DNA of 64,000 nt from Marinobacter sp. CHS3-4 (GTDB lineage: Bacteria; Pseudomonadota; Gammaproteobacteria; Pseudomonadales; Oleiphilaceae). The notes under the pieces are model-generated. The model was not told the DNA's origin. It searched no databases and saw only the letters and a list, made by a program, of their open reading frames with translations. The stretch is taken from positions 992,001-1,056,000 of the forward strand of contig NZ_JASGBJ010000001.1 in the NCBI RefSeq assembly GCF_030053415.1. Direction: 5' to 3'. Positions 1 through 8,484 of the stretch are shown here, piece by piece (position 1 is the stretch's first letter; every line of letters begins with the position of its first letter). The position numbers were made by a program, and so were the translations under genes.

Positions 1-13
1 AGTTCCGGCGGAA

Positions 14-880
14 GTGCGGCCAAGGCCTTTTCCCAAGCCCGAACGACCGGCCCCGAGAGAGGAACCAGACTGGCACCCTGCCGTTGTACGTCTGATACGG
101 CCTTCAGTGGTGTTGTTTGATTGGCATGCCACCTTGGTGGATACGCTGGATGCCATGTATCACGCGGTAGACGATATGTTTCCCGAATTTGAAGCACTGG
201 GGCTGATAGAACGCATGGTGGCCCCGGAAGACAGCAAAACCCCGGAAGACGCCCGGCTGGTTGCCTACGTTCGGGAATTCGCCCGCCTTCACCCCAAAGT
301 GAAAGCTGACCGAAAAATCAGCCGCACGGATATCTTTGAAGTGCTGTTCGGTGAGGATCAGGAGGCCAAGCATGAGGCCCACCTGGCCTTCAATCGCCAC
401 TATCGCAATCACTACGGCACGGTCAAAGCGTTCGAGCCCAAGGTGCGGGAGGTACTGGAAGGGCTTGGTCGGCTGGGTATTCAGGTGGGCGTCATCACCA
501 ACCGGGACCGTGAGTTTTTCGAACACGAGCTGGCTGCGGTGGAAGACACCGGCTGGACACACCTGTTTGAGGTGGACGTGTGCGGCGACGATGTACCCCA
601 GCGCAAACCTCACCCGGATCAACTGCTGCTCGCGGCGGAAAAGCTGCATTACCCGGCCGACCCGAGCGTCTGGTATGTGGGCGATAGCACCACGGACGTG
701 ATTGCCGCCAAACGCGCCGGAATGACGGCCGTCTTCTTCAACGGAGCCCAGTGGGATCAGCCCTGGCTGAACCGGATATTTCCCGGCACCCACAAGCATC
801 CGGACAAACCGGATGTGGTGGTGAATGATTTTTCGGAGTTCTGGGCGCTGGTGCTGGCCTGTGAAATTGGCCCGCCCTGA
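14..880 (+). CDS. HAD-superfamily phosphatase-like hydrolase
   Basis: HAD-fold hydrolase of the phosphoglycolate phosphatase-like type, probably cytosolic. Motif I is seen near residue 36 (DWHATLVDT), motif II near 162 (VITNRD), the Lys motif near 199 (KPHPDQ) and motif IV near 222 (YVGDSTTD). The nucleophile Asp36 is present, but the usual second Asp of DxDxT, two residues on, is His38. That position serves as general acid/base in classical HAD phosphatases, so the reaction may differ; phosphonatase-type HADs also vary here. The GTG at 14 is the first start in the window, and the frame stays open to base 2, so the true start may lie upstream of the window. It converges on the next gene. Substrate unknown. 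Confidence 0.8.
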   Translation: MRPRPFPKPERPAPREEPDWHPAVVRLIRPSVVLFDWHATLVDTLDAMYHAVDDMFPEFEALGLIERMVAPEDSKTPEDARLVAYVREFARLHPKVKADRKISRTDIFEVLFGEDQEAKHEAHLAFNRHYRNHYGTVKAFEPKVREVLEGLGRLGIQVGVITNRDREFFEHELAAVEDTGWTHLFEVDVCGDDVPQRKPHPDQLLLAAEKLHYPADPSVWYVGDSTTDVIAAKRAGMTAVFFNGAQWDQPWLNRIFPGTHKHPDKPDVVVNDFSEFWALVLACEIGPP

Positions 881-896
881 TGACTCAAACAATCGA

Positions 897-2138
897 TCAG
901 GGAGAGGGCGCCCCGGTCAGGTGCGGGACGTGTTGCTCACCGGTCAGTGCCTTTTCCGCGTCCAAACCGATTGCCAGCACACCGACCGGAATCCAGCGGC
1001 CTTTGACCAGTATGGGCAAACTGACCGTTACCTGGAATCTGCCGGTGGATGCATCGTAGCGTATCGGCGATACATACAGGTTGCGGGTCTCTGTTCGGAT
1101 GTGACTTTCGAACTTGGGTTCGTCGCCTTGCCAGAAATCCGAGGTCAGCTGACTCATCGCCACGAGTGCCCCTATGCTGTTTGTCAGCATGACCTCAGTT
1201 ACCAGTGAACCTTGTTCCTCCTGCCAGTTGCGAAGCACGGTCGAGGCGGGTGTTTCGGCCACGCGCCTGGCCATGTTTGAATGGGTGTCAGGGGCCAGCA
1301 CCTGCCATTGGGCATCCAGGTTAAGAATTTCCGCCAGGCTGGAAGTCTGGGGGCCCTCAGCTATCGCATCCGGCAATGAAATGCGTTTCTCGAGGCTCTG
1401 AAACAGATCGTAAGCGCGCCCTCGAATCTGCGCGGATTCCGCCGCATCAAGCATAAAAGTGCCGTTAATGCAGCCTGCAATCTGCTCATTGAAACGACGA
1501 ATGAACGCGGGGTGCTTGCTGACGAATGGGAGGCTCATATATAGATGCAGAGGAACATAGCGCAGGAATTCGATGGTCAGGTCCTGAGTGTTATCCAGTG
1601 AATGCAGCACGCGCCGGTCCATCAGGGCGTGATCAATTCGCTTGCGTTTCAGAAGATTGATGAGTTGCTGTGACGTGCGAACTGTCAGGTAAATGGCTTT
1701 GCCATTCGCGAGAAGCCAGGCTTCTTCATTGCTTCCGCTAACAGCGCCAATGCGAGGGGTGTTCGGCAAGGCATCACCGGAGCGCGAGACCAGATACCAC
1801 TTCTCGAGGGAGATGGGGTCAGTGCGGGTTGCAATCAGGTCCAGGGACGTAGAGGGGTCTACCGCAAAGTAACCGTCAATCGTGTTATTCCGCAAAAACT
1901 CGATTGCCCTGCGAGGAGGAACGGCCTTGACGCTGGCGGTCATGCCGATTCGTTGAGTTGCACAGCGCACCGTATTGACCGTCAAACCGTGCACGGTACT
2001 CTGGCCCTCCGACAGCTCATCAACGATCTGATAAGGTGGGGCGGGAAACGTGAGCAGATTAATGACATCTGCTTTTATCGGGGCTGCCAGCATAAAGGCC
2101 GCTAACGCGGCCAGTACAGTGGCTCTGATCTGTTCCAT
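897..2138 (-). CDS. Periplasmic family-3 solute-binding-like protein with C-terminal PDC/Cache-like domain
   Basis: 413-residue exported protein. Residues 1-23 form a signal peptide ending near IKADV. Residues about 24-250 resemble the SBP_bac_3 fold (FPAPPYQIVDELSEG near the start; a second lobe with GSNEEAWLLANGKA). Residues about 300-400 look like a periplasmic PDC/Cache sensor: TNSIGALVAMS, then TSDFWQGDEPKF, then a strand-rich VSLPILVKGRWIPVGVLAIG ending. No transmembrane helix, kinase, GGDEF or permease follows, so this is a soluble two-domain sensor-like protein without a visible output. Transport, signalling partner or ligand cannot be decided from sequence. The domain calls are by eye. 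Confidence 0.65.
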   Translation of the reverse strand: MEQIRATVLAALAAFMLAAPIKADVINLLTFPAPPYQIVDELSEGQSTVHGLTVNTVRCATQRIGMTASVKAVPPRRAIEFLRNNTIDGYFAVDPSTSLDLIATRTDPISLEKWYLVSRSGDALPNTPRIGAVSGSNEEAWLLANGKAIYLTVRTSQQLINLLKRKRIDHALMDRRVLHSLDNTQDLTIEFLRYVPLHLYMSLPFVSKHPAFIRRFNEQIAGCINGTFMLDAAESAQIRGRAYDLFQSLEKRISLPDAIAEGPQTSSLAEILNLDAQWQVLAPDTHSNMARRVAETPASTVLRNWQEEQGSLVTEVMLTNSIGALVAMSQLTSDFWQGDEPKFESHIRTETRNLYVSPIRYDASTGRFQVTVSLPILVKGRWIPVGVLAIGLDAEKALTGEQHVPHLTGAPSP

Positions 2139-2222
2139 GGCTCCGAAGCTATCCTAAACCGATTGTCAGCCAATCGCTTATTTAAGAGTAGCAGTAAACC
2201 AGCATTCTGGATTCGCAGTTGA

Positions 2223-3755
2223 TTAAATACTGTTCAGGTTGGCCAGCAGATGTTCCGCCCGTTTCAACAAGCCCTCGCGTCTGTCTGGATCTTGTTTGTC
2301 CCAGTTTTTGTACATCATCCCCATGCGTGGATTGTTGGCAAAGTCATCCCGGTGGCGGTCGATAAAATGCCAGTAAAGCGCGTTGAAAGGACAGGCGTCC
2401 TCTTCTGTGGACTTGTTCACTTTGTAATGGCAGTTGGCACAGTGGTCTGACATGCGCTGAATATACTTGCCGCTCGCGGCGTAGGGTTTGGAGCCCAGGT
2501 AGCCGCCATCAGCGTGCATCACCATACCCAGCACGTTCGGCAGTTCTACCCAGTCGTACGCATCGGCATAGACGGCCAGATACCAGTCGCAGATCTCCTC
2601 GGGTTTGACGCCCGCCAGCAGGGCGAAGTTTCCCGTCACCATCAGCCGCTGAATATGATGGGCATAGGCGTTGCGACGGGTAGCGTCAATGGCTTTGTGC
2701 ATGCAGCGCATTCTGGTGTCGCCCGTCCAGTAGAACCAGGGCAAGGCGCCGGTATTGCCAAGCCGGTTCTCTTTCGCGTAGTCCGGCATGGTCATCCAGT
2801 AAATGCCGCGCACAAACTCCCGCCAACCCAGAATTTGCCGGATAAACCCTTCCACCGCGTTGATCGGCGCTTGGCCGGCGTACCACGCCTGGGCGGCGGC
2901 TTCACAAACGGACAACGGATCCAGTAAACCGCAATTGATGTAGGGGGACAGGATCGAATGGAACAGCCAGTCTTCCTCGTCAGACATGGCATCCTGAAAA
3001 TCGCCGAAACAAGGAAGTGCGAAATCCATAAAGTGCGCGAGGGCCCGTTCCGCGTCTTCAGAAGTCACCGCAAAATGGAAGTCTTCGGTGGTACCAAAAT
3101 GGTCCGGGAAATGCTCGTTGACCAGTTCAATCACGTCGTTGGTGACCGGATCGGGTTCAACGCGAAAGGGCGCGGGCGCGGAGGGTTTCCCGGTCCATTT
3201 TCGGCGGTTGTCGGCGTCGAAGTTCCACTCGCCTCCCTCCGGTTTGCCTTCTGACGTCATCAGCAGGCCGGTTTTGCGGCGCATCTCGCGGTAAAAAAAC
3301 TCCATGCGCAATTGCTTACGGCCTTCGGCCCAGTCCAGAAATTCCTGCTTGCTGGCGATGAAGCGGGTATCCGTGCGGATCTCGACTGGAACACCCAGGG
3401 ATTCGTGCCATTGGCTGATTTGTTCGTGAAGTCGCCATTCACCGCATTCGGTAGTGATGACTCGTTCTGAGCCCTGCTCACGTAAATGGCTGGCAATCAC
3501 TGCTTCCAGGGATTGTGCGGCATTGTCGGGATGATAAGCCTGGTAATGCACCGTCCAGCCTTTGTCTTCCAGTCGCTGGGCAAAGTGCCGCATGGCGCTG
3601 AACAGCAGTACGAGCTTTTTCTTGTGATGGTTGGTGTAACTGGCTTCGTCGTGAACCTCGGCCATGACGATCTGGTCAGATTTCGGATCGGCGCCTTCCA
3701 GGGCACTTATATCCGCAGTTAACTGGTCGCCGAGAATCAGAATCAGGTTTGCCAT
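2223..3755 (-). CDS. FeS-BCP / prokaryotic (6-4) photolyase-type cryptochrome/photolyase
   Basis: Flavoprotein of the iron-sulfur bacterial cryptochrome/photolyase (PhrB-like, CryPro) group, which repairs UV (6-4) photoproducts using light. The N-terminal Rossmann domain starts LILILGDQL; the helical FAD domain contains WREFVRGIYW and NALYWHFIDRH. Four cysteines at 351, 439, 442 and 455 fall one residue from the [4Fe-4S] ligands of the Agrobacterium PhrB prototype (350, 438, 441, 454), which makes the family call firm. ATG at 3755 is preferred because the conserved fold begins two residues later; an in-frame ATG at 3800 would add 15 polar residues. It lies 76 bases downstream of moaA on the same strand and may be co-transcribed. 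Confidence 0.92.
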   Translation of the reverse strand: MANLILILGDQLTADISALEGADPKSDQIVMAEVHDEASYTNHHKKKLVLLFSAMRHFAQRLEDKGWTVHYQAYHPDNAAQSLEAVIASHLREQGSERVITTECGEWRLHEQISQWHESLGVPVEIRTDTRFIASKQEFLDWAEGRKQLRMEFFYREMRRKTGLLMTSEGKPEGGEWNFDADNRRKWTGKPSAPAPFRVEPDPVTNDVIELVNEHFPDHFGTTEDFHFAVTSEDAERALAHFMDFALPCFGDFQDAMSDEEDWLFHSILSPYINCGLLDPLSVCEAAAQAWYAGQAPINAVEGFIRQILGWREFVRGIYWMTMPDYAKENRLGNTGALPWFYWTGDTRMRCMHKAIDATRRNAYAHHIQRLMVTGNFALLAGVKPEEICDWYLAVYADAYDWVELPNVLGMVMHADGGYLGSKPYAASGKYIQRMSDHCANCHYKVNKSTEEDACPFNALYWHFIDRHRDDFANNPRMGMMYKNWDKQDPDRREGLLKRAEHLLANLNSI

Positions 3756-3831
3756 GGCGGGTCGGTCACTCTTCTGACTGTCGTCTGTTTGTTTGGACAA
3801 CGACAGGGGATGCGAATCTATTTCCTCGCGT

Positions 3832-4824
3832 TTAACCGCCGGTCATATTCATGAATCGGAGGATCTGAACATCGCCATCTGACGAGAAATGATGCCTTTC
3901 CGGTTTCAGGTCCATGGCGCCTATGATGGTGTCGCGAAGCTTTTCGTCACTTTCCGGGTAAGCCCTCAGCACATCTCGCAAATCCACCGAATGCTCATTA
4001 CCCAGACACAGCAGAAGACGGCCTTCCACTGTTACGCGCACGCGATTGCAGGTAGAGCAGAAGTTGTGGGAATGGGGTGAAATGAAACCTACCCGGGTTT
4101 GGCTGTCTGGCATCCGGTAGTAGCGGGCCGGGCCACCGGAATCTTCCGTTGTAGGCAGGAGTTCGTGGTGTTTCGTAATGATTTGTCGCACTTCGTCGCT
4201 GGTGCAGAGTACTTCGCCGCGGTCGTGCTCCGAGATTTCGCCCAGCGGCATTTCCTCGATAAAGGTAATATCGATGCCTTTTCGACGGGCAAACTCCACC
4301 AGTTCGGGCACCTGATCATCATTGCCGCCTTTCATCACCACGGTGTTGAGCTTGATGCCATCAAAACCAGCATCAAGGGCAGCATCAATGCCCTCCAGTA
4401 CCCGTTTCAATTCACCGGTTCGGGTAATACTCCGGAAGTGGTCGGCGTCCAGCGAATCCAGGCTGATGTTCAGTCGTTTTAGCCCGGCTCGTCGCAGCTT
4501 GTCTGCCATGGTGGCCAACTGGCTGCCGTTGGTGGTCATGGCGAAATCTCGCAGCCCCAACGTGCCGATTTCACCCACCAGATCCAGAATGCCCCGGCGC
4601 ACCAGTGGCTCGCCACCGGTCAGTCGAATCTTTTCGGTGCCGAGAGAGACAAAGGTGCGCGCAACCCTGGCGATTTCTTCCAGGCTCAGAATCTGCTGGC
4701 GAGGCAAAAACGTCATGTCTTCTGCCATGCAGTACACGCAACGAAAATCGCAGCGATCCGTTACAGACAGGCGCACATAGTTAACGGTGCGTCCAAAACG
4801 GTCTGTCAGCTTCGAGGTAGTCAT
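3832..4824 (-). CDS. moaA: GTP 3',8-cyclase MoaA (molybdenum cofactor biosynthesis)
   Basis: Radical SAM enzyme that converts GTP to 3',8-cyclo-GTP, the first step of molybdopterin synthesis. The N-terminal CX3CX2C cluster motif is at Cys25, Cys29 and Cys32 (CDFRCVYC). The C-terminal second-cluster motif starts FCSTCNRVR with a further Cys in LLLCLGN. The chain ends in the diagnostic Gly-Gly tail (MNMTGG) and is 330 residues, the usual family length. It is divergent from the NsrR-like regulator and upstream of the photolyase gene. No other moa genes are in the window. Confidence 0.97.
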   Translation of the reverse strand: MTTSKLTDRFGRTVNYVRLSVTDRCDFRCVYCMAEDMTFLPRQQILSLEEIARVARTFVSLGTEKIRLTGGEPLVRRGILDLVGEIGTLGLRDFAMTTNGSQLATMADKLRRAGLKRLNISLDSLDADHFRSITRTGELKRVLEGIDAALDAGFDGIKLNTVVMKGGNDDQVPELVEFARRKGIDITFIEEMPLGEISEHDRGEVLCTSDEVRQIITKHHELLPTTEDSGGPARYYRMPDSQTRVGFISPHSHNFCSTCNRVRVTVEGRLLLCLGNEHSVDLRDVLRAYPESDEKLRDTIIGAMDLKPERHHFSSDGDVQILRFMNMTGG

Positions 4825-4988
4825 AGGCTGTCATCATTTAATGTCGACTGTCGTCAGTGTGGCACACCAAACATATTGAAGACCATGGATCGTGAGACGA
4901 CAAGAGAACCGACTGTGTCGTCAATTCGTATCAATTTTAAATTCCCTGGGTTCCTTTTACGACGACTGAAAGGTTTCGGAGTACTTTA

Positions 4989-5426
4989 ATGCACATAACC
5001 CGCTATACCGATTATTCATTAAGAGTTTTGGTGTATCTCGCCAGCCAGGGAGACGAGCTGTCGACCATTCAGCAAATCAGTGAAAGTTATGACATATCTC
5101 GCAATCACCTGATGAAGGTGGTCCACCAGCTGAACAAAAAGGGTTATATCGAAACCGTTCGAGGCAAGAAAGGTGGCATGAGGCTGAGACTGTCACCCGC
5201 CGACATCAACATTGGCGTGCTGATACGGGAAACCGAGAACGAGCTGGGGGTTGTTGAGTGTCTGACCGGCAACAACTCTTGCCGTATTGCTCCGGTGTGC
5301 GGGTTGAAGGGTATGTTCAGTGAAGCCATGCAGGCCTTCCTTGAGACCCTGGATAAATACACGCTGGCGGATGTCATTCCGAGCGCGCACCGTCCCCAAT
5401 TGTTGAGGCTGTTGCAGGTCAACTGA
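4989..5426 (+). CDS. nsrR: NsrR-like Rrf2-family iron-sulfur transcriptional regulator
   Basis: 145-residue Rrf2-family winged-helix regulator. The N-terminal HTH covers roughly residues 1-65 (ISRNHLMKVVHQLNKKGYI). Three cysteines at 91, 98 and 104 occupy the cluster-ligand loop, followed by GLKGMFSEAMQAFLETLDKYTLADV, which matches the nitric-oxide sensor NsrR more closely than IscR. NsrR proteins repress NO-detoxification genes until NO attacks the cluster. A CGGAG ribosome site precedes the ATG. No NO dioxygenase or reductase is adjacent, so the targets are not visible here. It shares a divergent intergenic region with moaA. Confidence 0.85.
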   Translation: MHITRYTDYSLRVLVYLASQGDELSTIQQISESYDISRNHLMKVVHQLNKKGYIETVRGKKGGMRLRLSPADINIGVLIRETENELGVVECLTGNNSCRIAPVCGLKGMFSEAMQAFLETLDKYTLADVIPSAHRPQLLRLLQVN

Positions 5427-5540
5427 TTGCCAAATTAATTACTGCAAATCGGTGACACCTTTCGCGGGCACCGCGCCTTTTACTGGGTTAGACTAAAGTT
5501 TGCACCATCAACAACAATAATCCGGTTCAAGAGGCGCTTT

Positions 5541-7388
5541 TTGCTTCGTTTCAATCTGATTTTGGCTTTCTGCCTTTTGCTAGTGGGAGGGATTGCCAAC
5601 GCCAACAGTCCGATTAAGGACTCGCGTCCTGTCGTATTGCAGGAGGCCAGCGAGCGGGTGAACATTTCCCGCAATCTTTCTTATTTTGAAGACGCCGCTG
5701 ACCAATACGCCATCGAAGACATTGTTTCCCAGTGGCCTTCCATCGCCAACTTTGAACGCCCGGACCAGGCCCACAATTTCGGCTTCTCCGAGTCCCCCTA
5801 TTGGTTTCACACCCGGCTTCACAATCGCGATGGCCCTTCAACCGACTGGGTTCTTGAAGGTATGTATTCGATCATCGATAGAGTGGATCTCTACGTGGTT
5901 CGGAGCAGCGGAGACATTGAGCATTATGTCGCGGGTGACGCGATCAAGTTCGACAGCCGGGGTCGCAAACATCACAACATTAACTTCCGTCTTGATCTTG
6001 AGCAGGGCGAAACCGTTGATCTGTTTTTCCGGGTAGAGACCACAGGGTCTGTCATGATGCCGCTGTTGCTGTGGACCAACGAAGCGTTCAGCGGTGCCGA
6101 CCACCAGGAACGTTTTGTGTTCGGGCTTTATTATGGACTGTTGTTGTGCATGGCAGTGTTTAACCTGCTGATTTTCCTGTCTACTCGTGATTCAAACTAC
6201 CTTTGGTACGTCTCATATATTGTGTTTTACGGTCTGTTGCAGTTGACGGTGAACGGGCTTGCATTCGAGCACCTATGGCCGGAAATGGGCTGGTGGAACA
6301 ATCGCGCTATCTCTTTCTTTATTGCCATGGGGATGTTCAGCATCCTTGGTTTCTCGCGGTCGTTCCTGTTGCTTCAGGAAAACGTACCCTGGCTGAACAG
6401 GGTCATTGTGACTGTGATGGCCTTTTTCCCTTTCATGGCTGTTGCTGCTTTGGCCTACCCTGACTACGGGCCGGTCATCAGGATTACCACTTTTGTGGCG
6501 TCGGTTTCGGTTCTGTTTATTCTCGCTGGCGGCCTGATCACGCTGTATCAGGGTTTCCGGCCAGCGCGGTATTTCATGATTGCCTGGTCGGCGTTGCTGG
6601 CTGGCATGATGTTGTACACCCTCAAGACCTTTGGCCTGCTGCCCGCTAACTTCTTGACCGAGTACGCCATTCAGATCGGATCTGCGTTTGAGGCCGTTCT
6701 GCTGTCTCTGGCGATGGCGGCCAGGTTAAGGCTGCTGATGCTGGAAAACCAGAGGATTCAGGAAGAGATGAATCTTCAGTTAGAGCAGCGAGTGTCTGAG
6801 CGAACCTCTGAACTGGAAGTGGTGAACAGAAAACTGGAAGCGCTCAGTGCCACGGACGGGCTGACAGGCCTTTACAACCGACGCTTCTTCGATGAACGGC
6901 TGGACCTGGAAGTCGGCCGCTCCAGCAGAAACGGACCGCTGTCGCTGCTAATGATTGATGTAGATCTGTTCAAGCCACTGAACGATACCCACGGCCATTT
7001 GGCCGGAGATAGTTGCCTGAGAAAAATCGCAAGCGTTATTGCCGAGGGCGTGTCTCGCAGAGCCGACGTGGTCGCGCGATACGGGGGCGAGGAATTTGCC
7101 GTTATTCTGCCTGATACCGGATCCGAGGGTGCAAAGAACCGGGCAGAGGCCATTCGTAAAAGCGTGGCCGACAACCTGAATTTCTTCTGGAGCGGCCAGG
7201 CCATCGACGTCACGGTGAGTGTCGGGGTTGCAACGGTGGCCCCGGGTGGGCGTATCGACGCAGATGACATGATCGATGTTGCCGATAGAGCGTTGTACGA
7301 CGCCAAGCAGGAGGGACGCAACACGGTGGTTTACCGTGAATGCATCCCTGAGGTGCCTCCCGGGGCTGCCCAGATTTCACCCGTCTAG
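5541..7388 (+). CDS. 7TM-DISM sensor diguanylate cyclase (GGDEF)
   Basis: 615-residue inner-membrane enzyme predicted to make cyclic di-GMP. The order is: signal peptide (residues 1-21), extracytoplasmic beta-rich 7TMR-DISM domain (about 40-190), seven hydrophobic helices (about 190-395), a short coiled coil (QRIQEEMNLQLEQRVSERTSELEV region), and a C-terminal GGDEF domain. The active loop is GGEEF near 515, with an RxxD inhibitory site five residues before it (RRAD), so both activity and product feedback are plausible. The start is a TTG, chosen because it opens directly onto the signal peptide. Its stop shares CTAG with the stop of the convergent desaturase gene. Confidence 0.93.
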   Translation: MLRFNLILAFCLLLVGGIANANSPIKDSRPVVLQEASERVNISRNLSYFEDAADQYAIEDIVSQWPSIANFERPDQAHNFGFSESPYWFHTRLHNRDGPSTDWVLEGMYSIIDRVDLYVVRSSGDIEHYVAGDAIKFDSRGRKHHNINFRLDLEQGETVDLFFRVETTGSVMMPLLLWTNEAFSGADHQERFVFGLYYGLLLCMAVFNLLIFLSTRDSNYLWYVSYIVFYGLLQLTVNGLAFEHLWPEMGWWNNRAISFFIAMGMFSILGFSRSFLLLQENVPWLNRVIVTVMAFFPFMAVAALAYPDYGPVIRITTFVASVSVLFILAGGLITLYQGFRPARYFMIAWSALLAGMMLYTLKTFGLLPANFLTEYAIQIGSAFEAVLLSLAMAARLRLLMLENQRIQEEMNLQLEQRVSERTSELEVVNRKLEALSATDGLTGLYNRRFFDERLDLEVGRSSRNGPLSLLMIDVDLFKPLNDTHGHLAGDSCLRKIASVIAEGVSRRADVVARYGGEEFAVILPDTGSEGAKNRAEAIRKSVADNLNFFWSGQAIDVTVSVGVATVAPGGRIDADDMIDVADRALYDAKQEGRNTVVYRECIPEVPPGAAQISPV

Positions 7389-8476
7389 GCGGCAGCCTCA
7401 CTGAAACCGGGCAGCACGCGCTGGCGCACACGGTCCGGCAGAGAGAAGCCGATGATGCGCTTCAGCACGGTTCCATACTGTTTGGCAAAGCTTCCAGTGT
7501 TGTAGTGAATGCCATGTTTTTCGCATACCGCCTGAACCTTTTCCGAAATCTCCGGGTAACGGTGAGCTGGTAGATCCGGAAACACGTGGTGTTCAATCTG
7601 ATAGCTCAAGTGCCCACTCAGCAGGTGAACCCAACGACTACCGGTGAAGTTGCTCGAGCCGGTCAGCTGGCGCAGATACCAGTGCCCTTTGCTTTCACCC
7701 TCGCACTCCTCTTCGGTGAAGGTTTCCGCATCCTGGGTGAAGTGACCGCAGAAAATAACGTTGGACGACCACAGGTTGCGCATCAGGTTCGCACTGACGT
7801 TACCAGCCAATACGATGGGCGCCACCGGCAGAGTGACCAGTGGAAAGAAAAGGTAGTCCTTGAAGGCCTGCCGTCCGCCTTTACGAAGGAAGTCTTTCAG
7901 GAACGGGCGCTTGTCTTTCAGTGATATTTCGCGGTGACGGAGTCTCTCTGCTTCAAGTTCATGCAGCCCCACGCCCCACTGGAAAAACACGCTCAGCAGC
8001 ACGTAATTGACGAACTGCAAAAGATGCGCCGGCCGCCAGCGGTTATCGTCGCTCAACCGCAACAGCGCATAGCCGTAATCGCGGTCCTTGCCAATGATGT
8101 TGGTGTAGGTGTGATGTTCGTAGTTGTGGGTGCGGCGCCAGGAATCCCCGGTACAGACGGTGTCCCACTCATACGTCTGGGAGTTCAGGGACGGGTCGTT
8201 CATCCAGTCGTACTGACCGTGCATCACGTTGTGGCCGATTTCCATGTTCTCAATGATTTTAGACAGGCCCAGTGACGTGGTCGCTGCGAGAAATACCGGT
8301 GGGATAAAGCCAAAGGGCATCATGACCCGGCCACCGATTTCCAGGCCCCGATGCAGTCGCACAATGCGGCGGATATAGTTTGCGTCCCGCTCGCCAAGAT
8401 CCGCCACCACCTGGTCGCGAATCTGATCAAGATCCTGTTGCAGTTCGTTCAGTTGGGCTTCATTCAAATGTTTCAT
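7385..8476 (-). CDS. Membrane fatty-acid (acyl) desaturase, DesB-like
   Basis: 363-residue di-iron membrane desaturase. Three His boxes are visible: HNVMH near residue 81, HNYEHH near 117 and QIEHH near 293, with hydrophobic segments between them. It should introduce a double bond into acyl chains in the membrane, most likely at delta-9, drawing electrons from the adjacent reductase. The ATG at 8476 is set by a GGAGG site just upstream; an upstream reading extension is Arg/His-rich and not protein-like. The reductase gene lies 8 bases upstream on the same strand, so the two form an operon likely repressed by the divergent TetR protein. Confidence 0.92.
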   Translation of the reverse strand: MKHLNEAQLNELQQDLDQIRDQVVADLGERDANYIRRIVRLHRGLEIGGRVMMPFGFIPPVFLAATTSLGLSKIIENMEIGHNVMHGQYDWMNDPSLNSQTYEWDTVCTGDSWRRTHNYEHHTYTNIIGKDRDYGYALLRLSDDNRWRPAHLLQFVNYVLLSVFFQWGVGLHELEAERLRHREISLKDKRPFLKDFLRKGGRQAFKDYLFFPLVTLPVAPIVLAGNVSANLMRNLWSSNVIFCGHFTQDAETFTEEECEGESKGHWYLRQLTGSSNFTGSRWVHLLSGHLSYQIEHHVFPDLPAHRYPEISEKVQAVCEKHGIHYNTGSFAKQYGTVLKRIIGFSLPDRVRQRVLPGFSEAAA

Positions 8477-8484
8477 AAAGCCTC

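Noticed and set aside
104..892. Long minus-strand reading frame opposite the HAD gene
   Set aside because: It is antisense to a gene with clear HAD motifs, and its translation has no recognised domain; high GC gives such shadows.
875..902. CCCTGAT/ATCAGGG hairpin between the HAD gene and the binding-protein gene
   Set aside because: The loop is 14 bases and no T-run follows; it may be chance.
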